A stretch of 64,000 nucleotides of DNA. Source: an uncultured Faecalicatena sp. Its GTDB lineage: Bacteria; Bacillota; Clostridia; Lachnospirales; Lachnospiraceae. The stretch lies in assembly GCA_902489075.1 (NCBI GenBank), contig CABTYO010000001.1, forward strand, positions 124,001 through 188,000. Direction: 5' to 3'. Every line of letters begins with the position of its first letter. The stretch's first letter is position 1. The notes beneath the pieces were generated by a model. That model was not told the DNA's origin. It did no database searches and worked only from the letters and a program-made list of their open reading frames with translations. Position numbers and translations under genes: made by a program. This document shows positions 34,598-43,314 of the stretch, piece by piece.

Positions 34598-35058
34598 ATC
34601 TCCATATAGCATTCGGAAATCTTCCCATTGTCCATGAGTTTCAGCACAGCTTCCATGCCCGGAGCCAGATCCTTTTTCAAAAAGTCCGCCCTGGATATCC
34701 AATAGACATTTCCCTCTTCTGAGCTTTTCAGTGTACCTTTATAAATATCCGCACGGTACAGGAAAACCAGGTTTCGGATGCCGAGTTCTGACCAGTGATA
34801 AACGCCGGTCAATACAGGATTGGAAATAGTGAGCCCGGTTTCCTCCTCCACCTCCCGGATGATGGAATCTGTAAAGGTTTCGCTGTCTTCTACATGTCCA
34901 CCGGGGAAGGTGGTTCCGGTATACTGATCATTCACCTTGTCAAGGGCCAGAATATTTCCACTGGAATCCTGGACCATGCACATATTCATAAAGTTTACTT
35001 TTTCTATTCGATGCATCTGACTTTTTAATTCTTCCTGCTTATGGTCTTTTTCTGACAT
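34564..35058 (-). CDS. Nudix hydrolase (8-oxo-dGTP diphosphatase-like)
   Basis: A 164-residue Nudix protein with the full Nudix box GGHVEDSETFTDSIIREVEEETGL, which binds the catalytic Mg2+. The MutT/NudG-like size and WISRADFLKKDLAPGM tail are typical of clostridial 8-oxo-dGTP diphosphatase annotations. It is convergent with, and overlaps by 34 bases, the alpha/beta hydrolase. GAAGGGA on the minus strand precedes the ATG. Confidence 0.88.
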   Translation of the reverse strand: MSEKDHKQEELKSQMHRIEKVNFMNMCMVQDSSGNILALDKVNDQYTGTTFPGGHVEDSETFTDSIIREVEEETGLTISNPVLTGVYHWSELGIRNLVFLYRADIYKGTLKSSEEGNVYWISRADFLKKDLAPGMEAVLKLMDNGKISECYMEIQSGRLVEKLQ

Positions 35059-35138
35059 ATGATTGATTTCCCTTCACAAGATTTTCTACTATGTTAGAAT
35101 TTATGGTATCGCATTTATAAGAAATGTTCAAGTGGATA

Positions 35139-35184
35139 ATTCACAAGAACCATTGTTGTGAATCGGCCCGTTTTGGCTTATAAT
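35139..35184 (+). promoter_or_regulatory. promoter with overlapping inverted repeat
   Basis: TTGTGA (35156-35161), a 17-base spacer and TATAAT (35179-35184) form the promoter. ATTCACAA (35139-35146) and TTGTGAAT (35156-35163) form an 8-bp inverted repeat that covers the -35 box, a classic operator position. Confidence 0.65.
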
Positions 35185-35210
35185 AGTACAAAAGGGAAGC
35201 AGGTGGTGTG

Positions 35211-36347
35211 ATGGGAGTATATTTGAATCCTTCAAATGATAAATTCCGGGAAGCGGTAAATTCAGACATATATATAGATAAGTCAGAGTTAATAAGATAC
35301 ACGAATTCTTCATTGGGTACGATGCAAAAGAATATCTGTGTCAGCCGTCCACGTAGATTTGGTAAGTCTGTCGCAGCGAATATGCTGTCTGCATATTATA
35401 GCAGAGGCTGTGATTCGAGCGAGTTGTTTCAAGGGTTAAAAATTGTGGAAGATGCAGGATTTGAAAGGAATTTGAACCAATATGATGTGATTGCCCTGAA
35501 TATGCAGGAGTTCTTGAGCAGAACACATGTAGTCAAGAGTATGCTGGAAAGGCTGAGCAAACTTGTTATGCGGGACTTGATGCGTGCCTATCCCGATGTG
35601 GATTATTTTGATTCAGAGGATTTGATTCAGAGCATGCAGGATGTTTATGACGAGACGGGACGTCCTTTTGTTATGATTATCGATGAATGGGACTGCGTTT
35701 TAAGAGAGTATAAGCAGGATCAGGAAGCACAGAAGTATTATCTCGATTTTTTGCGGGATCTTCTGAAAGATAAAGGAAATATTCACCTTGTATATATGAC
35801 AGGGATTCTTCCAATTAAAAAATATGGGACACACAGTGCGTTAAATATGTTTGACGAGTTTTCCATGATCCATGCCGGACCACTTTCCAGTTTCTTTGGA
35901 TTTACAGAAGCAGAGGTCAAAGAATTATGTGAAAAATATGGAATGGAGTTCGAAGAGGAGCGAAGCTGGTATGATGGGTATCGATTGAAAGGGGCAGGAT
36001 CTATCTATAATCCCCGTTCTGTAATCAGCAGTATCCAGTTTGGTGAATATGCGGATTATTGGAATCAGACGGAGACATTTGAAGCACTGAAAGTTTATAT
36101 TGATATGAATTTTGAGGGGCTTCGTGATGACATACTGATGATGATGTCCGGTGAACACATTGATGTGAGTGTGGGAAGTTTTACAAATGACATGTCTACC
36201 TTTGCGTCAAAGCATGATGTCCTGACTCTATTAATACATTTGGGATATCTTGGATACGATTCTGATGCAGGACAGGCTTTTATACCAAACCATGAGATTA
36301 TGAATGAATATGTGAATGTAGTACAGACCTCCAAATGGGAATGTTGA
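35211..36347 (+). CDS. AAA-ATPase-like protein, C-terminally truncated
   Basis: 378 residues from ATG 35211 (GTG 35208 just before it is also possible). It matches the AAA-ATPase_like family found with a C-terminal PDDEXK_9 domain: DKSELIRYTN start, P-loop region RPRRFGKSVAANML, Walker B FVMIIDEWD, FGFTEAEVKELCEKYG, WYDGYRLKGAGSIYNPRSV and PNHEIMNEYV. Full-length members are about 520-560 residues. This one stops at KWEC, exactly where the nuclease domain should begin, and its stop codon lies inside a terminator. It is probably a decayed or trimmed defence-type gene. Confidence 0.85.
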   Translation: MGVYLNPSNDKFREAVNSDIYIDKSELIRYTNSSLGTMQKNICVSRPRRFGKSVAANMLSAYYSRGCDSSELFQGLKIVEDAGFERNLNQYDVIALNMQEFLSRTHVVKSMLERLSKLVMRDLMRAYPDVDYFDSEDLIQSMQDVYDETGRPFVMIIDEWDCVLREYKQDQEAQKYYLDFLRDLLKDKGNIHLVYMTGILPIKKYGTHSALNMFDEFSMIHAGPLSSFFGFTEAEVKELCEKYGMEFEEERSWYDGYRLKGAGSIYNPRSVISSIQFGEYADYWNQTETFEALKVYIDMNFEGLRDDILMMMSGEHIDVSVGSFTNDMSTFASKHDVLTLLIHLGYLGYDSDAGQAFIPNHEIMNEYVNVVQTSKWEC

Positions 36348-36374
36348 AATTGGATGATTTCAGCATTCCCTTTT
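36337..36374 (+). terminator. terminator overlapping the AAA gene stop
   Basis: GGGAATG...GAAAT (from 36337) pairs with ATTTC...CATTCCC (to 36370), followed by TTTT. The TGA stop at 36345-36347 is within the left arm. Confidence 0.85.
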
Positions 36375-36417
36375 CAAATAAAGTCCCCATAAGAATAAGG
36401 AGAGGAGAATTAACCAC

Positions 36418-36438
36418 AACCTAAAAATTTTTTAGGTT
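36418..36438. promoter_or_regulatory. 21-base palindrome upstream of permease promoter
   Basis: AACCTAAAAA and TTTTTAGGTT are separated by one T, ending 36 bases before the -35 box. It could be an operator or a residual terminator. Confidence 0.45.
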
Positions 36439-36474
36439 TTACACAATAAATCTAAAAAAAAGTAAGGAAAATCA

Positions 36475-36503
36475 TTGACTTTGCACAAACAGAATGTTAT
36501 ACT
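36475..36503 (+). promoter_or_regulatory. promoter of second NCS2 permease
   Basis: TTGACT (36475-36480), a 17-base spacer and TATACT (36498-36503) precede a 230-base leader. Confidence 0.75.
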
Positions 36504-36531
36504 CAATATGCTTGAGAGAGCTATATGGTTT

Positions 36532-36573
36532 GCTGTTTTTGAGTCAAACAGCGCCATTTGGCTGTCTTTTTTT
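36532..36573 (+). promoter_or_regulatory. transcription attenuator in the permease leader
   Basis: GCTGTTT (36532-36538) pairs with AAACAGC (36546-36552). The second strand overlaps ACAG...GGCTGT (36548-36565), a terminator hairpin with CC/GG and loop ATTT followed by seven T (36567-36573). The two hairpins are mutually exclusive, the antiterminator/terminator pattern used for nucleobase permeases. No known aptamer was recognised. Confidence 0.6.
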
Positions 36574-36735
36574 ATTGCCTGAAAGGGGATGGTACGAGGT
36601 AATAAGCAGAAGCAGGAAACTCTTTCATACATATGGAAGGCAGTATGTTAAGGATGAGAAAAGGTTTTCTGACATTGAAGTGAAGTATTACAGAAGATTA
36701 AAAGTTCAAATTTTATGAAATCAGGGGGATTCATT

Positions 36736-38097
36736 ATGAAACAGACGAATCAGGCAGCATTATTTGATTTTTATGGAAAACCAGGGGCTAATCAGGTATT
36801 TCCATTAGCATTACAGCATGTAGTAGCTGCAATTGTGGGAATTGTTACACCGGCAATCATTGTTTCAGGGGCAGCAGGGCTGAATAATGCAGATAAAGTA
36901 TTTTTGATTCAGGCAGCACTGGTAGTTTCTGGACTGGCAACACTTTTACAGTTGTTTCCGATCGGAAGAAAGGATGGTTTCCGGGTCGGAGCGGCTCTTC
37001 CGGTAATCATGGGAGTCAGCTTTGCTTATGTTCCAAGCATGCAGGCAATCGCAGGAGATAAGAGCGGATTAGGTGTGCCAATGATTCTTGGAGCACAGAT
37101 TGTCGGCGGTATAGTTGCGATTGTAGTCGGATTTAGTATTAAGAAGATAAGAAAATTATTTCCACCATTAATTGCCGGTACGGTTGTATTTACGATTGGA
37201 TTGTCTTTGTATCCTACAGCAGTAAACTATATGGCGGGTGGAGCAGGCAAACCACTTGCTAAAGAGATAGGCAAGATGGGATTCGGGTCATGGCAGAACT
37301 GGACGATTGCTCTATTGACACTGGTTGTAGTTACAGGATTGAATCATTTTGGAAAAGGTATCTTTAAATTAGCATCTATTTTAATCGGAGTAATCGTAGG
37401 TTATGTGGCTGCATTGTGTATGGGAATGGTAGATTTCAGCGGTATTGCATCAGCCGGATATTTTCAGTTCCCGATGCCGCTTCATTATGGCGTGGTGTTC
37501 GATCCGTCTTCCTGTATTGCAATCGGACTTCTGTTTGCAATTAATTCCATACAGGCGATCGGTGATTTTTCAGCAACCACAACGGGATCTATGGATCGTA
37601 TGCCGGAGGATAAGGAACTGCAGGGCGGTATCGTTGGATATGGTATTTCCAATATCGTCGGCGCCCTCTTAGGCGGTCTGCCGACAGCTACATATAGCCA
37701 GAATGTCGGAATTGTTGTAACGACAAAGGTAATCAGCCGTATTGTCCTTGGTTCAGCAGCAGTGATTCTGCTGATTGCAGGCGTGATTCCGAAGTTCTCA
37801 GCTGTCCTGACAACCATACCTCAGTGTGTATTGGGCGGTGCAACGATCAGCGTGTTCGCATCCATCGCAATGACAGGTATTAAGCTGATCATGACAGAGG
37901 AAATGAATTACAGGAATACATCCATCGTAGGTCTTTCCGTAGCATTGGGAATGGGTGTTACCCAGGCGACCAATGCACTTGCGTCATTCCCGGAATGGGC
38001 AACTACGATTTTTGGAAAATCACCGGTAGTAGTAGCGACCTGCGTAGCTATCTTGTTAAATGTTATATTACCGAAACCAAAAGAAGGCGGGAAATAG
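36736..38097 (+). CDS. NCS2-family nucleobase (xanthine/uracil-type) permease
   Basis: A 453-residue membrane protein with about 14 hydrophobic segments. Family signatures are LALQHVVAAIVGIVTPAIIVSGAAGL near the N-terminus and the TYSQNVGIVVTTKVISR motif around residue 320, which forms the substrate site in uracil/xanthine permeases. It belongs to a different NCS2 branch from the permease at 6666. ATG 36736 follows AGGGGGA by 6 bases. Control is probably by the leader attenuator. Confidence 0.9.
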   Translation: MKQTNQAALFDFYGKPGANQVFPLALQHVVAAIVGIVTPAIIVSGAAGLNNADKVFLIQAALVVSGLATLLQLFPIGRKDGFRVGAALPVIMGVSFAYVPSMQAIAGDKSGLGVPMILGAQIVGGIVAIVVGFSIKKIRKLFPPLIAGTVVFTIGLSLYPTAVNYMAGGAGKPLAKEIGKMGFGSWQNWTIALLTLVVVTGLNHFGKGIFKLASILIGVIVGYVAALCMGMVDFSGIASAGYFQFPMPLHYGVVFDPSSCIAIGLLFAINSIQAIGDFSATTTGSMDRMPEDKELQGGIVGYGISNIVGALLGGLPTATYSQNVGIVVTTKVISRIVLGSAAVILLIAGVIPKFSAVLTTIPQCVLGGATISVFASIAMTGIKLIMTEEMNYRNTSIVGLSVALGMGVTQATNALASFPEWATTIFGKSPVVVATCVAILLNVILPKPKEGGK

Positions 38098-38131
38098 ACC
38101 GGAAAATACACGGAAAAACAGCCTGAGTCTT

Positions 38132-38178
38132 AAATTGCCATATCATTCCGAAGGGTCGGAGGATATGGCAATTTTTCT
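38132..38178 (+). terminator. strong terminator after permease
   Basis: A 13-bp perfect stem, AAATTGCCATATC (38132-38144) with GATATGGCAATTT (38162-38174), is followed by TTCTTTT. Confidence 0.9.
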
Positions 38179-38190
38179 TTTGCTATTTCA

Positions 38191-38219
38191 TTTACATCAG
38201 GAAGTCAGTCTGCTATAAT
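38191..38219 (+). promoter_or_regulatory. promoter of the helicase operon
   Basis: TTTACA (38191-38196), a 17-base spacer and TATAAT (38214-38219) lie 66 bases before ATG 38285. Confidence 0.75.
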
Positions 38220-38284
38220 AAATAGAACACCAGTTTGGATAAACGGATTGAAACAGAGAAGTTTAACAGAGGAGAAGATAGATT

Positions 38285-40951
38285 ATGGAACTTAATGACC
38301 TGGTCATTCATACAGAAAAGTTGCCGAAAAAAGAAGCGGAGTATGCGCCGTTTCCTGCGGCATTACATAAAGAGATCAGAGTTTGTCTGGAACACAGCGG
38401 GATCAGGCAGTTATATTCCCATCAGGCGGAGATGTTCGAGGCGGCACAGCGCAGAGAGAATGTAGTGATCACGACTTCTACGGCCAGCGGCAAGACGCTA
38501 AGCTTTCTTCTGCCTGTTCTTCAGGACATCCTGAGTGACCCGCTGACCAGGGCAGTCTTCGTCTATCCTACGAAGGCACTGGCGAGCGATCAGTTCCGGG
38601 CATTGAAGCCGTGGCTTGAGTACTTTGGGGAAGGCAGGGTATCCGCAGGAGTCTATGACGGGGATACTCCGTCTGCTGAGCGGAGCCGCATCCGCAAGAG
38701 TGCGAATATCATCCTGACCAACCCGGAGATGTTAAACGGTGCGTTTCTGCCGAATCACAGCAACTACGGCTTTGATTTTATTTTTACCAATCTGAGATAT
38801 GTTGTCATTGATGAGCTTCACAGTTACCGCGGGGCATTTGGCTCCCATCTGGCGAATATTTTCAGGAGGCTTCACCGGGTGAGCAGGTATTATCAGGCTT
38901 CGCCGCAGTTTTTATGCAGTTCTGCTACGATCGCCAATCCGGTGGAGCTGGCACAGAATATCTGCGGAGGCACTTTTACCCTGGTCTCCCGTGACGGATC
39001 TCCTTCCCCCGAAAAGGAGTACCGCATCATCCAGCCGCCTGTGATCAAAGGGGCCAATGACAGGGAATATGGGCGCTATTCATCCACTTCTGTGGCATCG
39101 GAATTACTTCCGCAGCTTGTGGAAGGGAAGCATCATTTTATCGCGTTTGGCAAGTCCAGGAGGAATGTGGAAGTGATCTTAAAGGAGTCACGGGATAAGC
39201 TGGATTCTGCTGGATTTTTGTCTCAGGGGGACTCGAAGAAGATTGCCGGATACCGGGGCGGTTATACACCGATGGAACGCAAAGAGATTGAACACAGGAT
39301 GATTACGGGCGAACTGCTGGGTCTGGTTTCCACGAATGCGCTGGAGCTGGGAATTGACATTGGCAGTCTTGATACCACAGTGATTGTCGGATACCCGGGG
39401 ACAAGGGCCTCCTTCTGGCAGCAGACGGGAAGAGCAGGCCGGGGCCGGGAGGCATGCGTGAATTACCTGATTCTGGAGAACCAGCCTTTTGACCAGTACA
39501 TTGCCATTGATCCAAAGTGGCTGTTCTCTCAGGAGAGTGAGAACGCGATCGTGGACCGGGATAACCTGCTGATCCAGCTTTCCCACATTCGGGCTGCGGC
39601 GGCAGAGATGCCCCTGACTATGGATGATATTGCTCTGTTTCCGGCGTTGGGAGAGGTGATCCCTGTCCTGTTGAAGGCAGAAGAGGTGAAGAGCCTGGGC
39701 GGTAAGTTTGCCTGGGCGGGACCTGCATTTCCGGCGGGAGATTACAGCCTGAGGAACATGGACCAGACAAGATTTAAGCTGATTCTGGAGCAGGATGGCA
39801 GGGAGATCACGGAGATGGATGAGACCCAGGCCTACCACGAATTGTATCCCGGGGCAGTTTATATGCATGAGGGGACTTCCTATGAGGTGCTGAGCCTGGA
39901 TCAAAAAAGCAGGACTGCCAGATGCCTTCCGTTTGATGGGAATTACTATACGGTTCCAGCAGGGACGAAGGAGACAAGGATACTGCAGGTGTTTCAGGAG
40001 GAGCCTTATGAGCGTACCTATCTTAGGTTCGGGGATATTAATGTGAATGAGATGGTCTCCATGTATAAGAAGCTGCAGTTCCACAATCACCAGAATCTCG
40101 GCTATGTGAGCCTTTCACTTCCTTTGCAGAAGGATTACGATACCGAGAGTACCTGGCTTTTGATTCCTGAGAATGTGGTGCGTGCCTATCGCAGGCTTCT
40201 TATGCGGAACCAGTCCGGCGAACTTACGAGGAATAACCATTTTGAAGGAATCGCCAATGCCGTGAAGAATGCGGCGATGATGGTTACCATGGCGGCCCGG
40301 GATGATATTGACGTGATCGTTTCTGATAACGCATTGATACCGGATGGGCAGGACGATGAGGCAGTTTTCCTGTTTATTTATGATAAATACGTGGGCGGGC
40401 TTGGGTACTCGGAGAAGATTTATGACCTGGTGCCGAAGATCCTTGCGAATGCTATCCGCATGGTAGCAAACTGTCCCTGCGAGGATGGATGTCCGGCCTG
40501 TGTGGGGGACTATACCCTGGATAAGAAGCTGGTGCTCTGGGGACTTAAGAATCTGTTGAAAGAATCGGAGGCGCCGGAGTCTGTGAAACGGATTGAGGAG
40601 ATTCAGAAACCTTCCGTTCAGAAGCAGTTTTCATTTTTCACACTGCCGGAGGACTGGGAAAAATTCTGTGAAGCCGTGGTAAGGAACGGAGAAGCCGGCG
40701 GCGAGTTTCTGAAAACAGTGCAGAAGGTGGAGATCAAAGGACATATCCTTGTCCTGACAGTGGGGAATACTTTTTTTGAAGGTTGGATTAAGGAGTCCGA
40801 GAATCTGAAAAGTATAGAGAACATCCTGCGTTATCATGCGGTATGCCCGGCCGATATGCGGCTGGAAGTGACATCCCGGGTGGATAAGGCCAGGGAGGAG
40901 AAGACTGCGGCAAGGCTTCGCAGGAGGTATGAAGATATTCTGCAGGAATAG
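38285..40951 (+). CDS. MrfA-like DEAD/DEAH helicase with DUF1998/MZB domain
   Basis: An 888-residue superfamily 2 helicase. Motif I is TTSTASGKTLSF, motif II DELH (VVIDELHSYRGAFGSH), motif VI QQTGRAGRG. The C-terminal DUF1998 region carries the zinc-type cysteines CPCEDGCPAC. This is the architecture of Bacillus MrfA (YprA), which acts in an excision-independent mitomycin-type DNA repair route. It is longer than the about 750-residue Bacillus protein because of an extra C-terminal segment of about 110 residues. No MrfB-like exonuclease is visible nearby; instead a UvrD-like helicase follows after 33 bases. Confidence 0.9.
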   Translation: MELNDLVIHTEKLPKKEAEYAPFPAALHKEIRVCLEHSGIRQLYSHQAEMFEAAQRRENVVITTSTASGKTLSFLLPVLQDILSDPLTRAVFVYPTKALASDQFRALKPWLEYFGEGRVSAGVYDGDTPSAERSRIRKSANIILTNPEMLNGAFLPNHSNYGFDFIFTNLRYVVIDELHSYRGAFGSHLANIFRRLHRVSRYYQASPQFLCSSATIANPVELAQNICGGTFTLVSRDGSPSPEKEYRIIQPPVIKGANDREYGRYSSTSVASELLPQLVEGKHHFIAFGKSRRNVEVILKESRDKLDSAGFLSQGDSKKIAGYRGGYTPMERKEIEHRMITGELLGLVSTNALELGIDIGSLDTTVIVGYPGTRASFWQQTGRAGRGREACVNYLILENQPFDQYIAIDPKWLFSQESENAIVDRDNLLIQLSHIRAAAAEMPLTMDDIALFPALGEVIPVLLKAEEVKSLGGKFAWAGPAFPAGDYSLRNMDQTRFKLILEQDGREITEMDETQAYHELYPGAVYMHEGTSYEVLSLDQKSRTARCLPFDGNYYTVPAGTKETRILQVFQEEPYERTYLRFGDINVNEMVSMYKKLQFHNHQNLGYVSLSLPLQKDYDTESTWLLIPENVVRAYRRLLMRNQSGELTRNNHFEGIANAVKNAAMMVTMAARDDIDVIVSDNALIPDGQDDEAVFLFIYDKYVGGLGYSEKIYDLVPKILANAIRMVANCPCEDGCPACVGDYTLDKKLVLWGLKNLLKESEAPESVKRIEEIQKPSVQKQFSFFTLPEDWEKFCEAVVRNGEAGGEFLKTVQKVEIKGHILVLTVGNTFFEGWIKESENLKSIENILRYHAVCPADMRLEVTSRVDKAREEKTAARLRRRYEDILQE

Positions 40952-40984
40952 AATCAGGCAGAGGAATTTGCAGGAGATTGTGAT

Positions 40985-43201
40985 ATGAACTATGAAGAAC
41001 AGTGGGAGCGTTTAAATGAATACCAGCGGGCAGCTGTGCTGGATGAAAGCCCGGCCTGTGTGGTGAATGCAAATGTGGGCAGCGGCAAGACCACGGTGCT
41101 GATCGCCAAGATCCTCTATCTGCATGTGAAGAAACAGGTTCCCATCCGGGATATGACAGTCCTGACGTTTACAAATAAAGCGGCAGGGGAGATCAAGGAA
41201 CGTCTGCTGGCAATAGAGCCGGAACTGACAGAGGAGGAACTGGACGGGTTCGGGACATTTCACAGCGTGGCGATGAATTTCCTCAGGACCAGGCTGGATA
41301 TTGAGAGTATGGGATGGTCGAAGGATTTTATGATCATCGAGCCGGACGAGGAGACCGAGCTTGCACTGCGCCTGGCAAAGGAAAAGAAACTGAAGATCAA
41401 GTACAAGAACCGTTTGAAGAAGCGGCTGGAACAGGAATATGCAGCCTTTCGTCAGGGAAAAGAAAAGAGCCGGTATGAGGATGATCTGTTTCTGCTGTTT
41501 GAGGCTTTGAGCGAAGAGAAGAAGCGGCAGGATAAGATGTCCTTTTCAGACCTGATTGAAACCTGCACGGAACTGCTGAACAGGGCAGATGCGGCAGGTG
41601 AGAATGCGGCAGGTGAGAATGCCGGGAGGGCAGATGAAGAGCAGTCGGATACAGCGCCGGGATATACAAAGCCCGCGTGGATTATCGTGGATGAGGTGCA
41701 GGACAGCGACAGAGCGCAGGTTGAATTCATGACGGCGCTTAAGGGTGCGCATACCCGTCTGTTTGCAGTGGGTGACCCGAATCAGCTGATTTACAGCTGG
41801 CGGGGAAGTGTGGAGACGATGTTCTACTATCTAAAGCACCAGTTCCAGGCGAAGGAGCTGTCTCTTCCTGTGAACTACCGTTCCAGCAGGACCATCCTGG
41901 AGGCAGCGGGAAGATTCCTTCAATATGGGAATGCAGTGACCGGAAGTAAAGAAGAAGGAACTTTGATCCAGGTCCGCAATCACTACGATGCCTTTGGGGA
42001 GGCACAGTATCTGGCAGATAGAATCAGGACCCTTCATCAAAACGGTCTGGAGTATGGCGAGATTGCAGTATTTTATCGTCTGCAGAGCCAGTCGGAGATT
42101 CTGGAAAAAGTGTTCGAAAAAGAGGAAATCCCTTACACTGTCTCTTTGAAAAAGACGCTGCGTGATATTCCTGTTCTGGACTGGTTTGTAAAGGTGCTTA
42201 CTTTTGCATGTAATCCAAATGACAGATATGCGGCAGAAGCGGTATTGTCCCATCCTGTTTATGGGGAAAGGATGGAGAAAAAGAAGCTGAAGAGCTTTCT
42301 TTCAGAGCCGAAAGCCGGGACGTCCCTGATCTATGACAGGATGAAGGGATTTATGGAGGCTTTTTCCTTCCATAACATTGAGTGCCTTGCTTTGGAAAAT
42401 GGTGACGGTCTGAAAGAATGGGATGAGAAGTCGAGCAGTACAACAAGCAGTACAAAGCAATACAACGCAGAAATGAAGTGTGATGGAAGCAGACTCTACC
42501 AATATTTCTCCCTGGATGATTATCTTCGCCCCAATACAGCTGCCTATGCAGAAGAATATAATCTGGTTCTGGACCTCTGCAAAAGATTGGAACTCTACAG
42601 CAGGGAGAATCAGAAATGTCTTGCACAGGGGACGGCACAGTTCCTGCGGTCATCTGCGCTGTATGGCATACAGATTCTAAAGGAAGAAGAGAATCCAGCG
42701 AAGGATAAGGTAAGGTTCATGACACTTCATGCTTCAAAGGGCCTGGAATTTACATATGTCTTCATTATTGGAGTGAATGATGGACTGATTCCTCTTACCG
42801 GGAAGAGTTTTGAACAGGAGGAAGAGGAGCGCAGGCTCTTTTTCGTCGGCATGACCAGGGCGAGGGAACAACTGGAATTGTCTTACTACACGAATCCAGG
42901 TCAGCCGCGTGTGAACGGCGGACCTGGCAGATACCTGAATATGCTGCCTAAGCACCTGGTTGACTGGGAGGGAAACCAGACGCAGGAAGAAAAGCAGGCG
43001 AATCTGCAGCAGCTTCGAAAAGCGGTCCGCAGGGAACAGGAGCTTTTGGCGAATGAAGAAAAGGAAATCAGAAAGGCGAGACATCCGAAATATGGTATCG
43101 GAAACCTGGTTGATGAAAATGAAATGACAGTTACGGTAGAGTTTGAAGGCTATGGCAGGAAAGAATTCTTAAAGGCGTTCGGAGAGATCGAGATTTTGTA
43201 A
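40985..43201 (+). CDS. UvrD/PcrA-family ATP-dependent DNA helicase
   Basis: A 738-residue superfamily 1A helicase. Motif I is NVGSGKTTVL, motif II VDEVQDS (DEVQ instead of DEXQD-box DEFQD), motif III GDPNQLIYSWRG, motif IV VNYRSS, then motif V LHASKGLEF and motif VI FVGMTRAREQL. A Glu/Ala-rich insertion (AAGENAAGENAGRADEE, about residue 200) is low complexity and nearly a tandem repeat. CAGGAG precedes ATG 40985. Close spacing to the MrfA-like gene suggests a DNA-repair operon. Confidence 0.9.
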   Translation: MNYEEQWERLNEYQRAAVLDESPACVVNANVGSGKTTVLIAKILYLHVKKQVPIRDMTVLTFTNKAAGEIKERLLAIEPELTEEELDGFGTFHSVAMNFLRTRLDIESMGWSKDFMIIEPDEETELALRLAKEKKLKIKYKNRLKKRLEQEYAAFRQGKEKSRYEDDLFLLFEALSEEKKRQDKMSFSDLIETCTELLNRADAAGENAAGENAGRADEEQSDTAPGYTKPAWIIVDEVQDSDRAQVEFMTALKGAHTRLFAVGDPNQLIYSWRGSVETMFYYLKHQFQAKELSLPVNYRSSRTILEAAGRFLQYGNAVTGSKEEGTLIQVRNHYDAFGEAQYLADRIRTLHQNGLEYGEIAVFYRLQSQSEILEKVFEKEEIPYTVSLKKTLRDIPVLDWFVKVLTFACNPNDRYAAEAVLSHPVYGERMEKKKLKSFLSEPKAGTSLIYDRMKGFMEAFSFHNIECLALENGDGLKEWDEKSSSTTSSTKQYNAEMKCDGSRLYQYFSLDDYLRPNTAAYAEEYNLVLDLCKRLELYSRENQKCLAQGTAQFLRSSALYGIQILKEEENPAKDKVRFMTLHASKGLEFTYVFIIGVNDGLIPLTGKSFEQEEEERRLFFVGMTRAREQLELSYYTNPGQPRVNGGPGRYLNMLPKHLVDWEGNQTQEEKQANLQQLRKAVRREQELLANEEKEIRKARHPKYGIGNLVDENEMTVTVEFEGYGRKEFLKAFGEIEIL

Positions 43202-43224
43202 GGGGAGAAACATGAATCACCACA

Positions 43225-43314
43225 TAATTCGTCAGCGAATTACTAGATATACAACTGCCGATCATCTCCATATGATTCGTTACTGAACGTATCATAAAGA
43301 GGTTATCGGCAGTT
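43225..43314 (+). terminator. two hairpins downstream of the helicase operon
   Basis: TAATTCG/CGAATTA (43225-43242, loop TCAG) is followed by a long hairpin: AACTGCCGAT (43253-43262) with ATCGGCAGTT (43305-43314), enclosing ATGATTCGTT/AACGTATCAT, ending in ATCTTT. The second is a probable terminator; the first is unexplained. Confidence 0.65.

Noticed and set aside
36345..36347. Possible selenocysteine UGA at the end of the truncated AAA-ATPase (Cys before TGA)
   Set aside because: The sequence after this TGA does not resemble the missing nuclease domain and instead forms a terminator hairpin with a T run.
36494..36718. 74-codon frame in the leader of the second NCS2 permease
   Set aside because: It spans the promoter -10 box and the attenuator hairpins and has no ribosome binding site at its start.
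41590..41650. Repeat-rich coding stretch (AAGENAAGENAG) in the UvrD-like gene as a CRISPR-like or phase-variation repeat
   Set aside because: Only two imperfect in-frame copies; it looks like a low-complexity linker.
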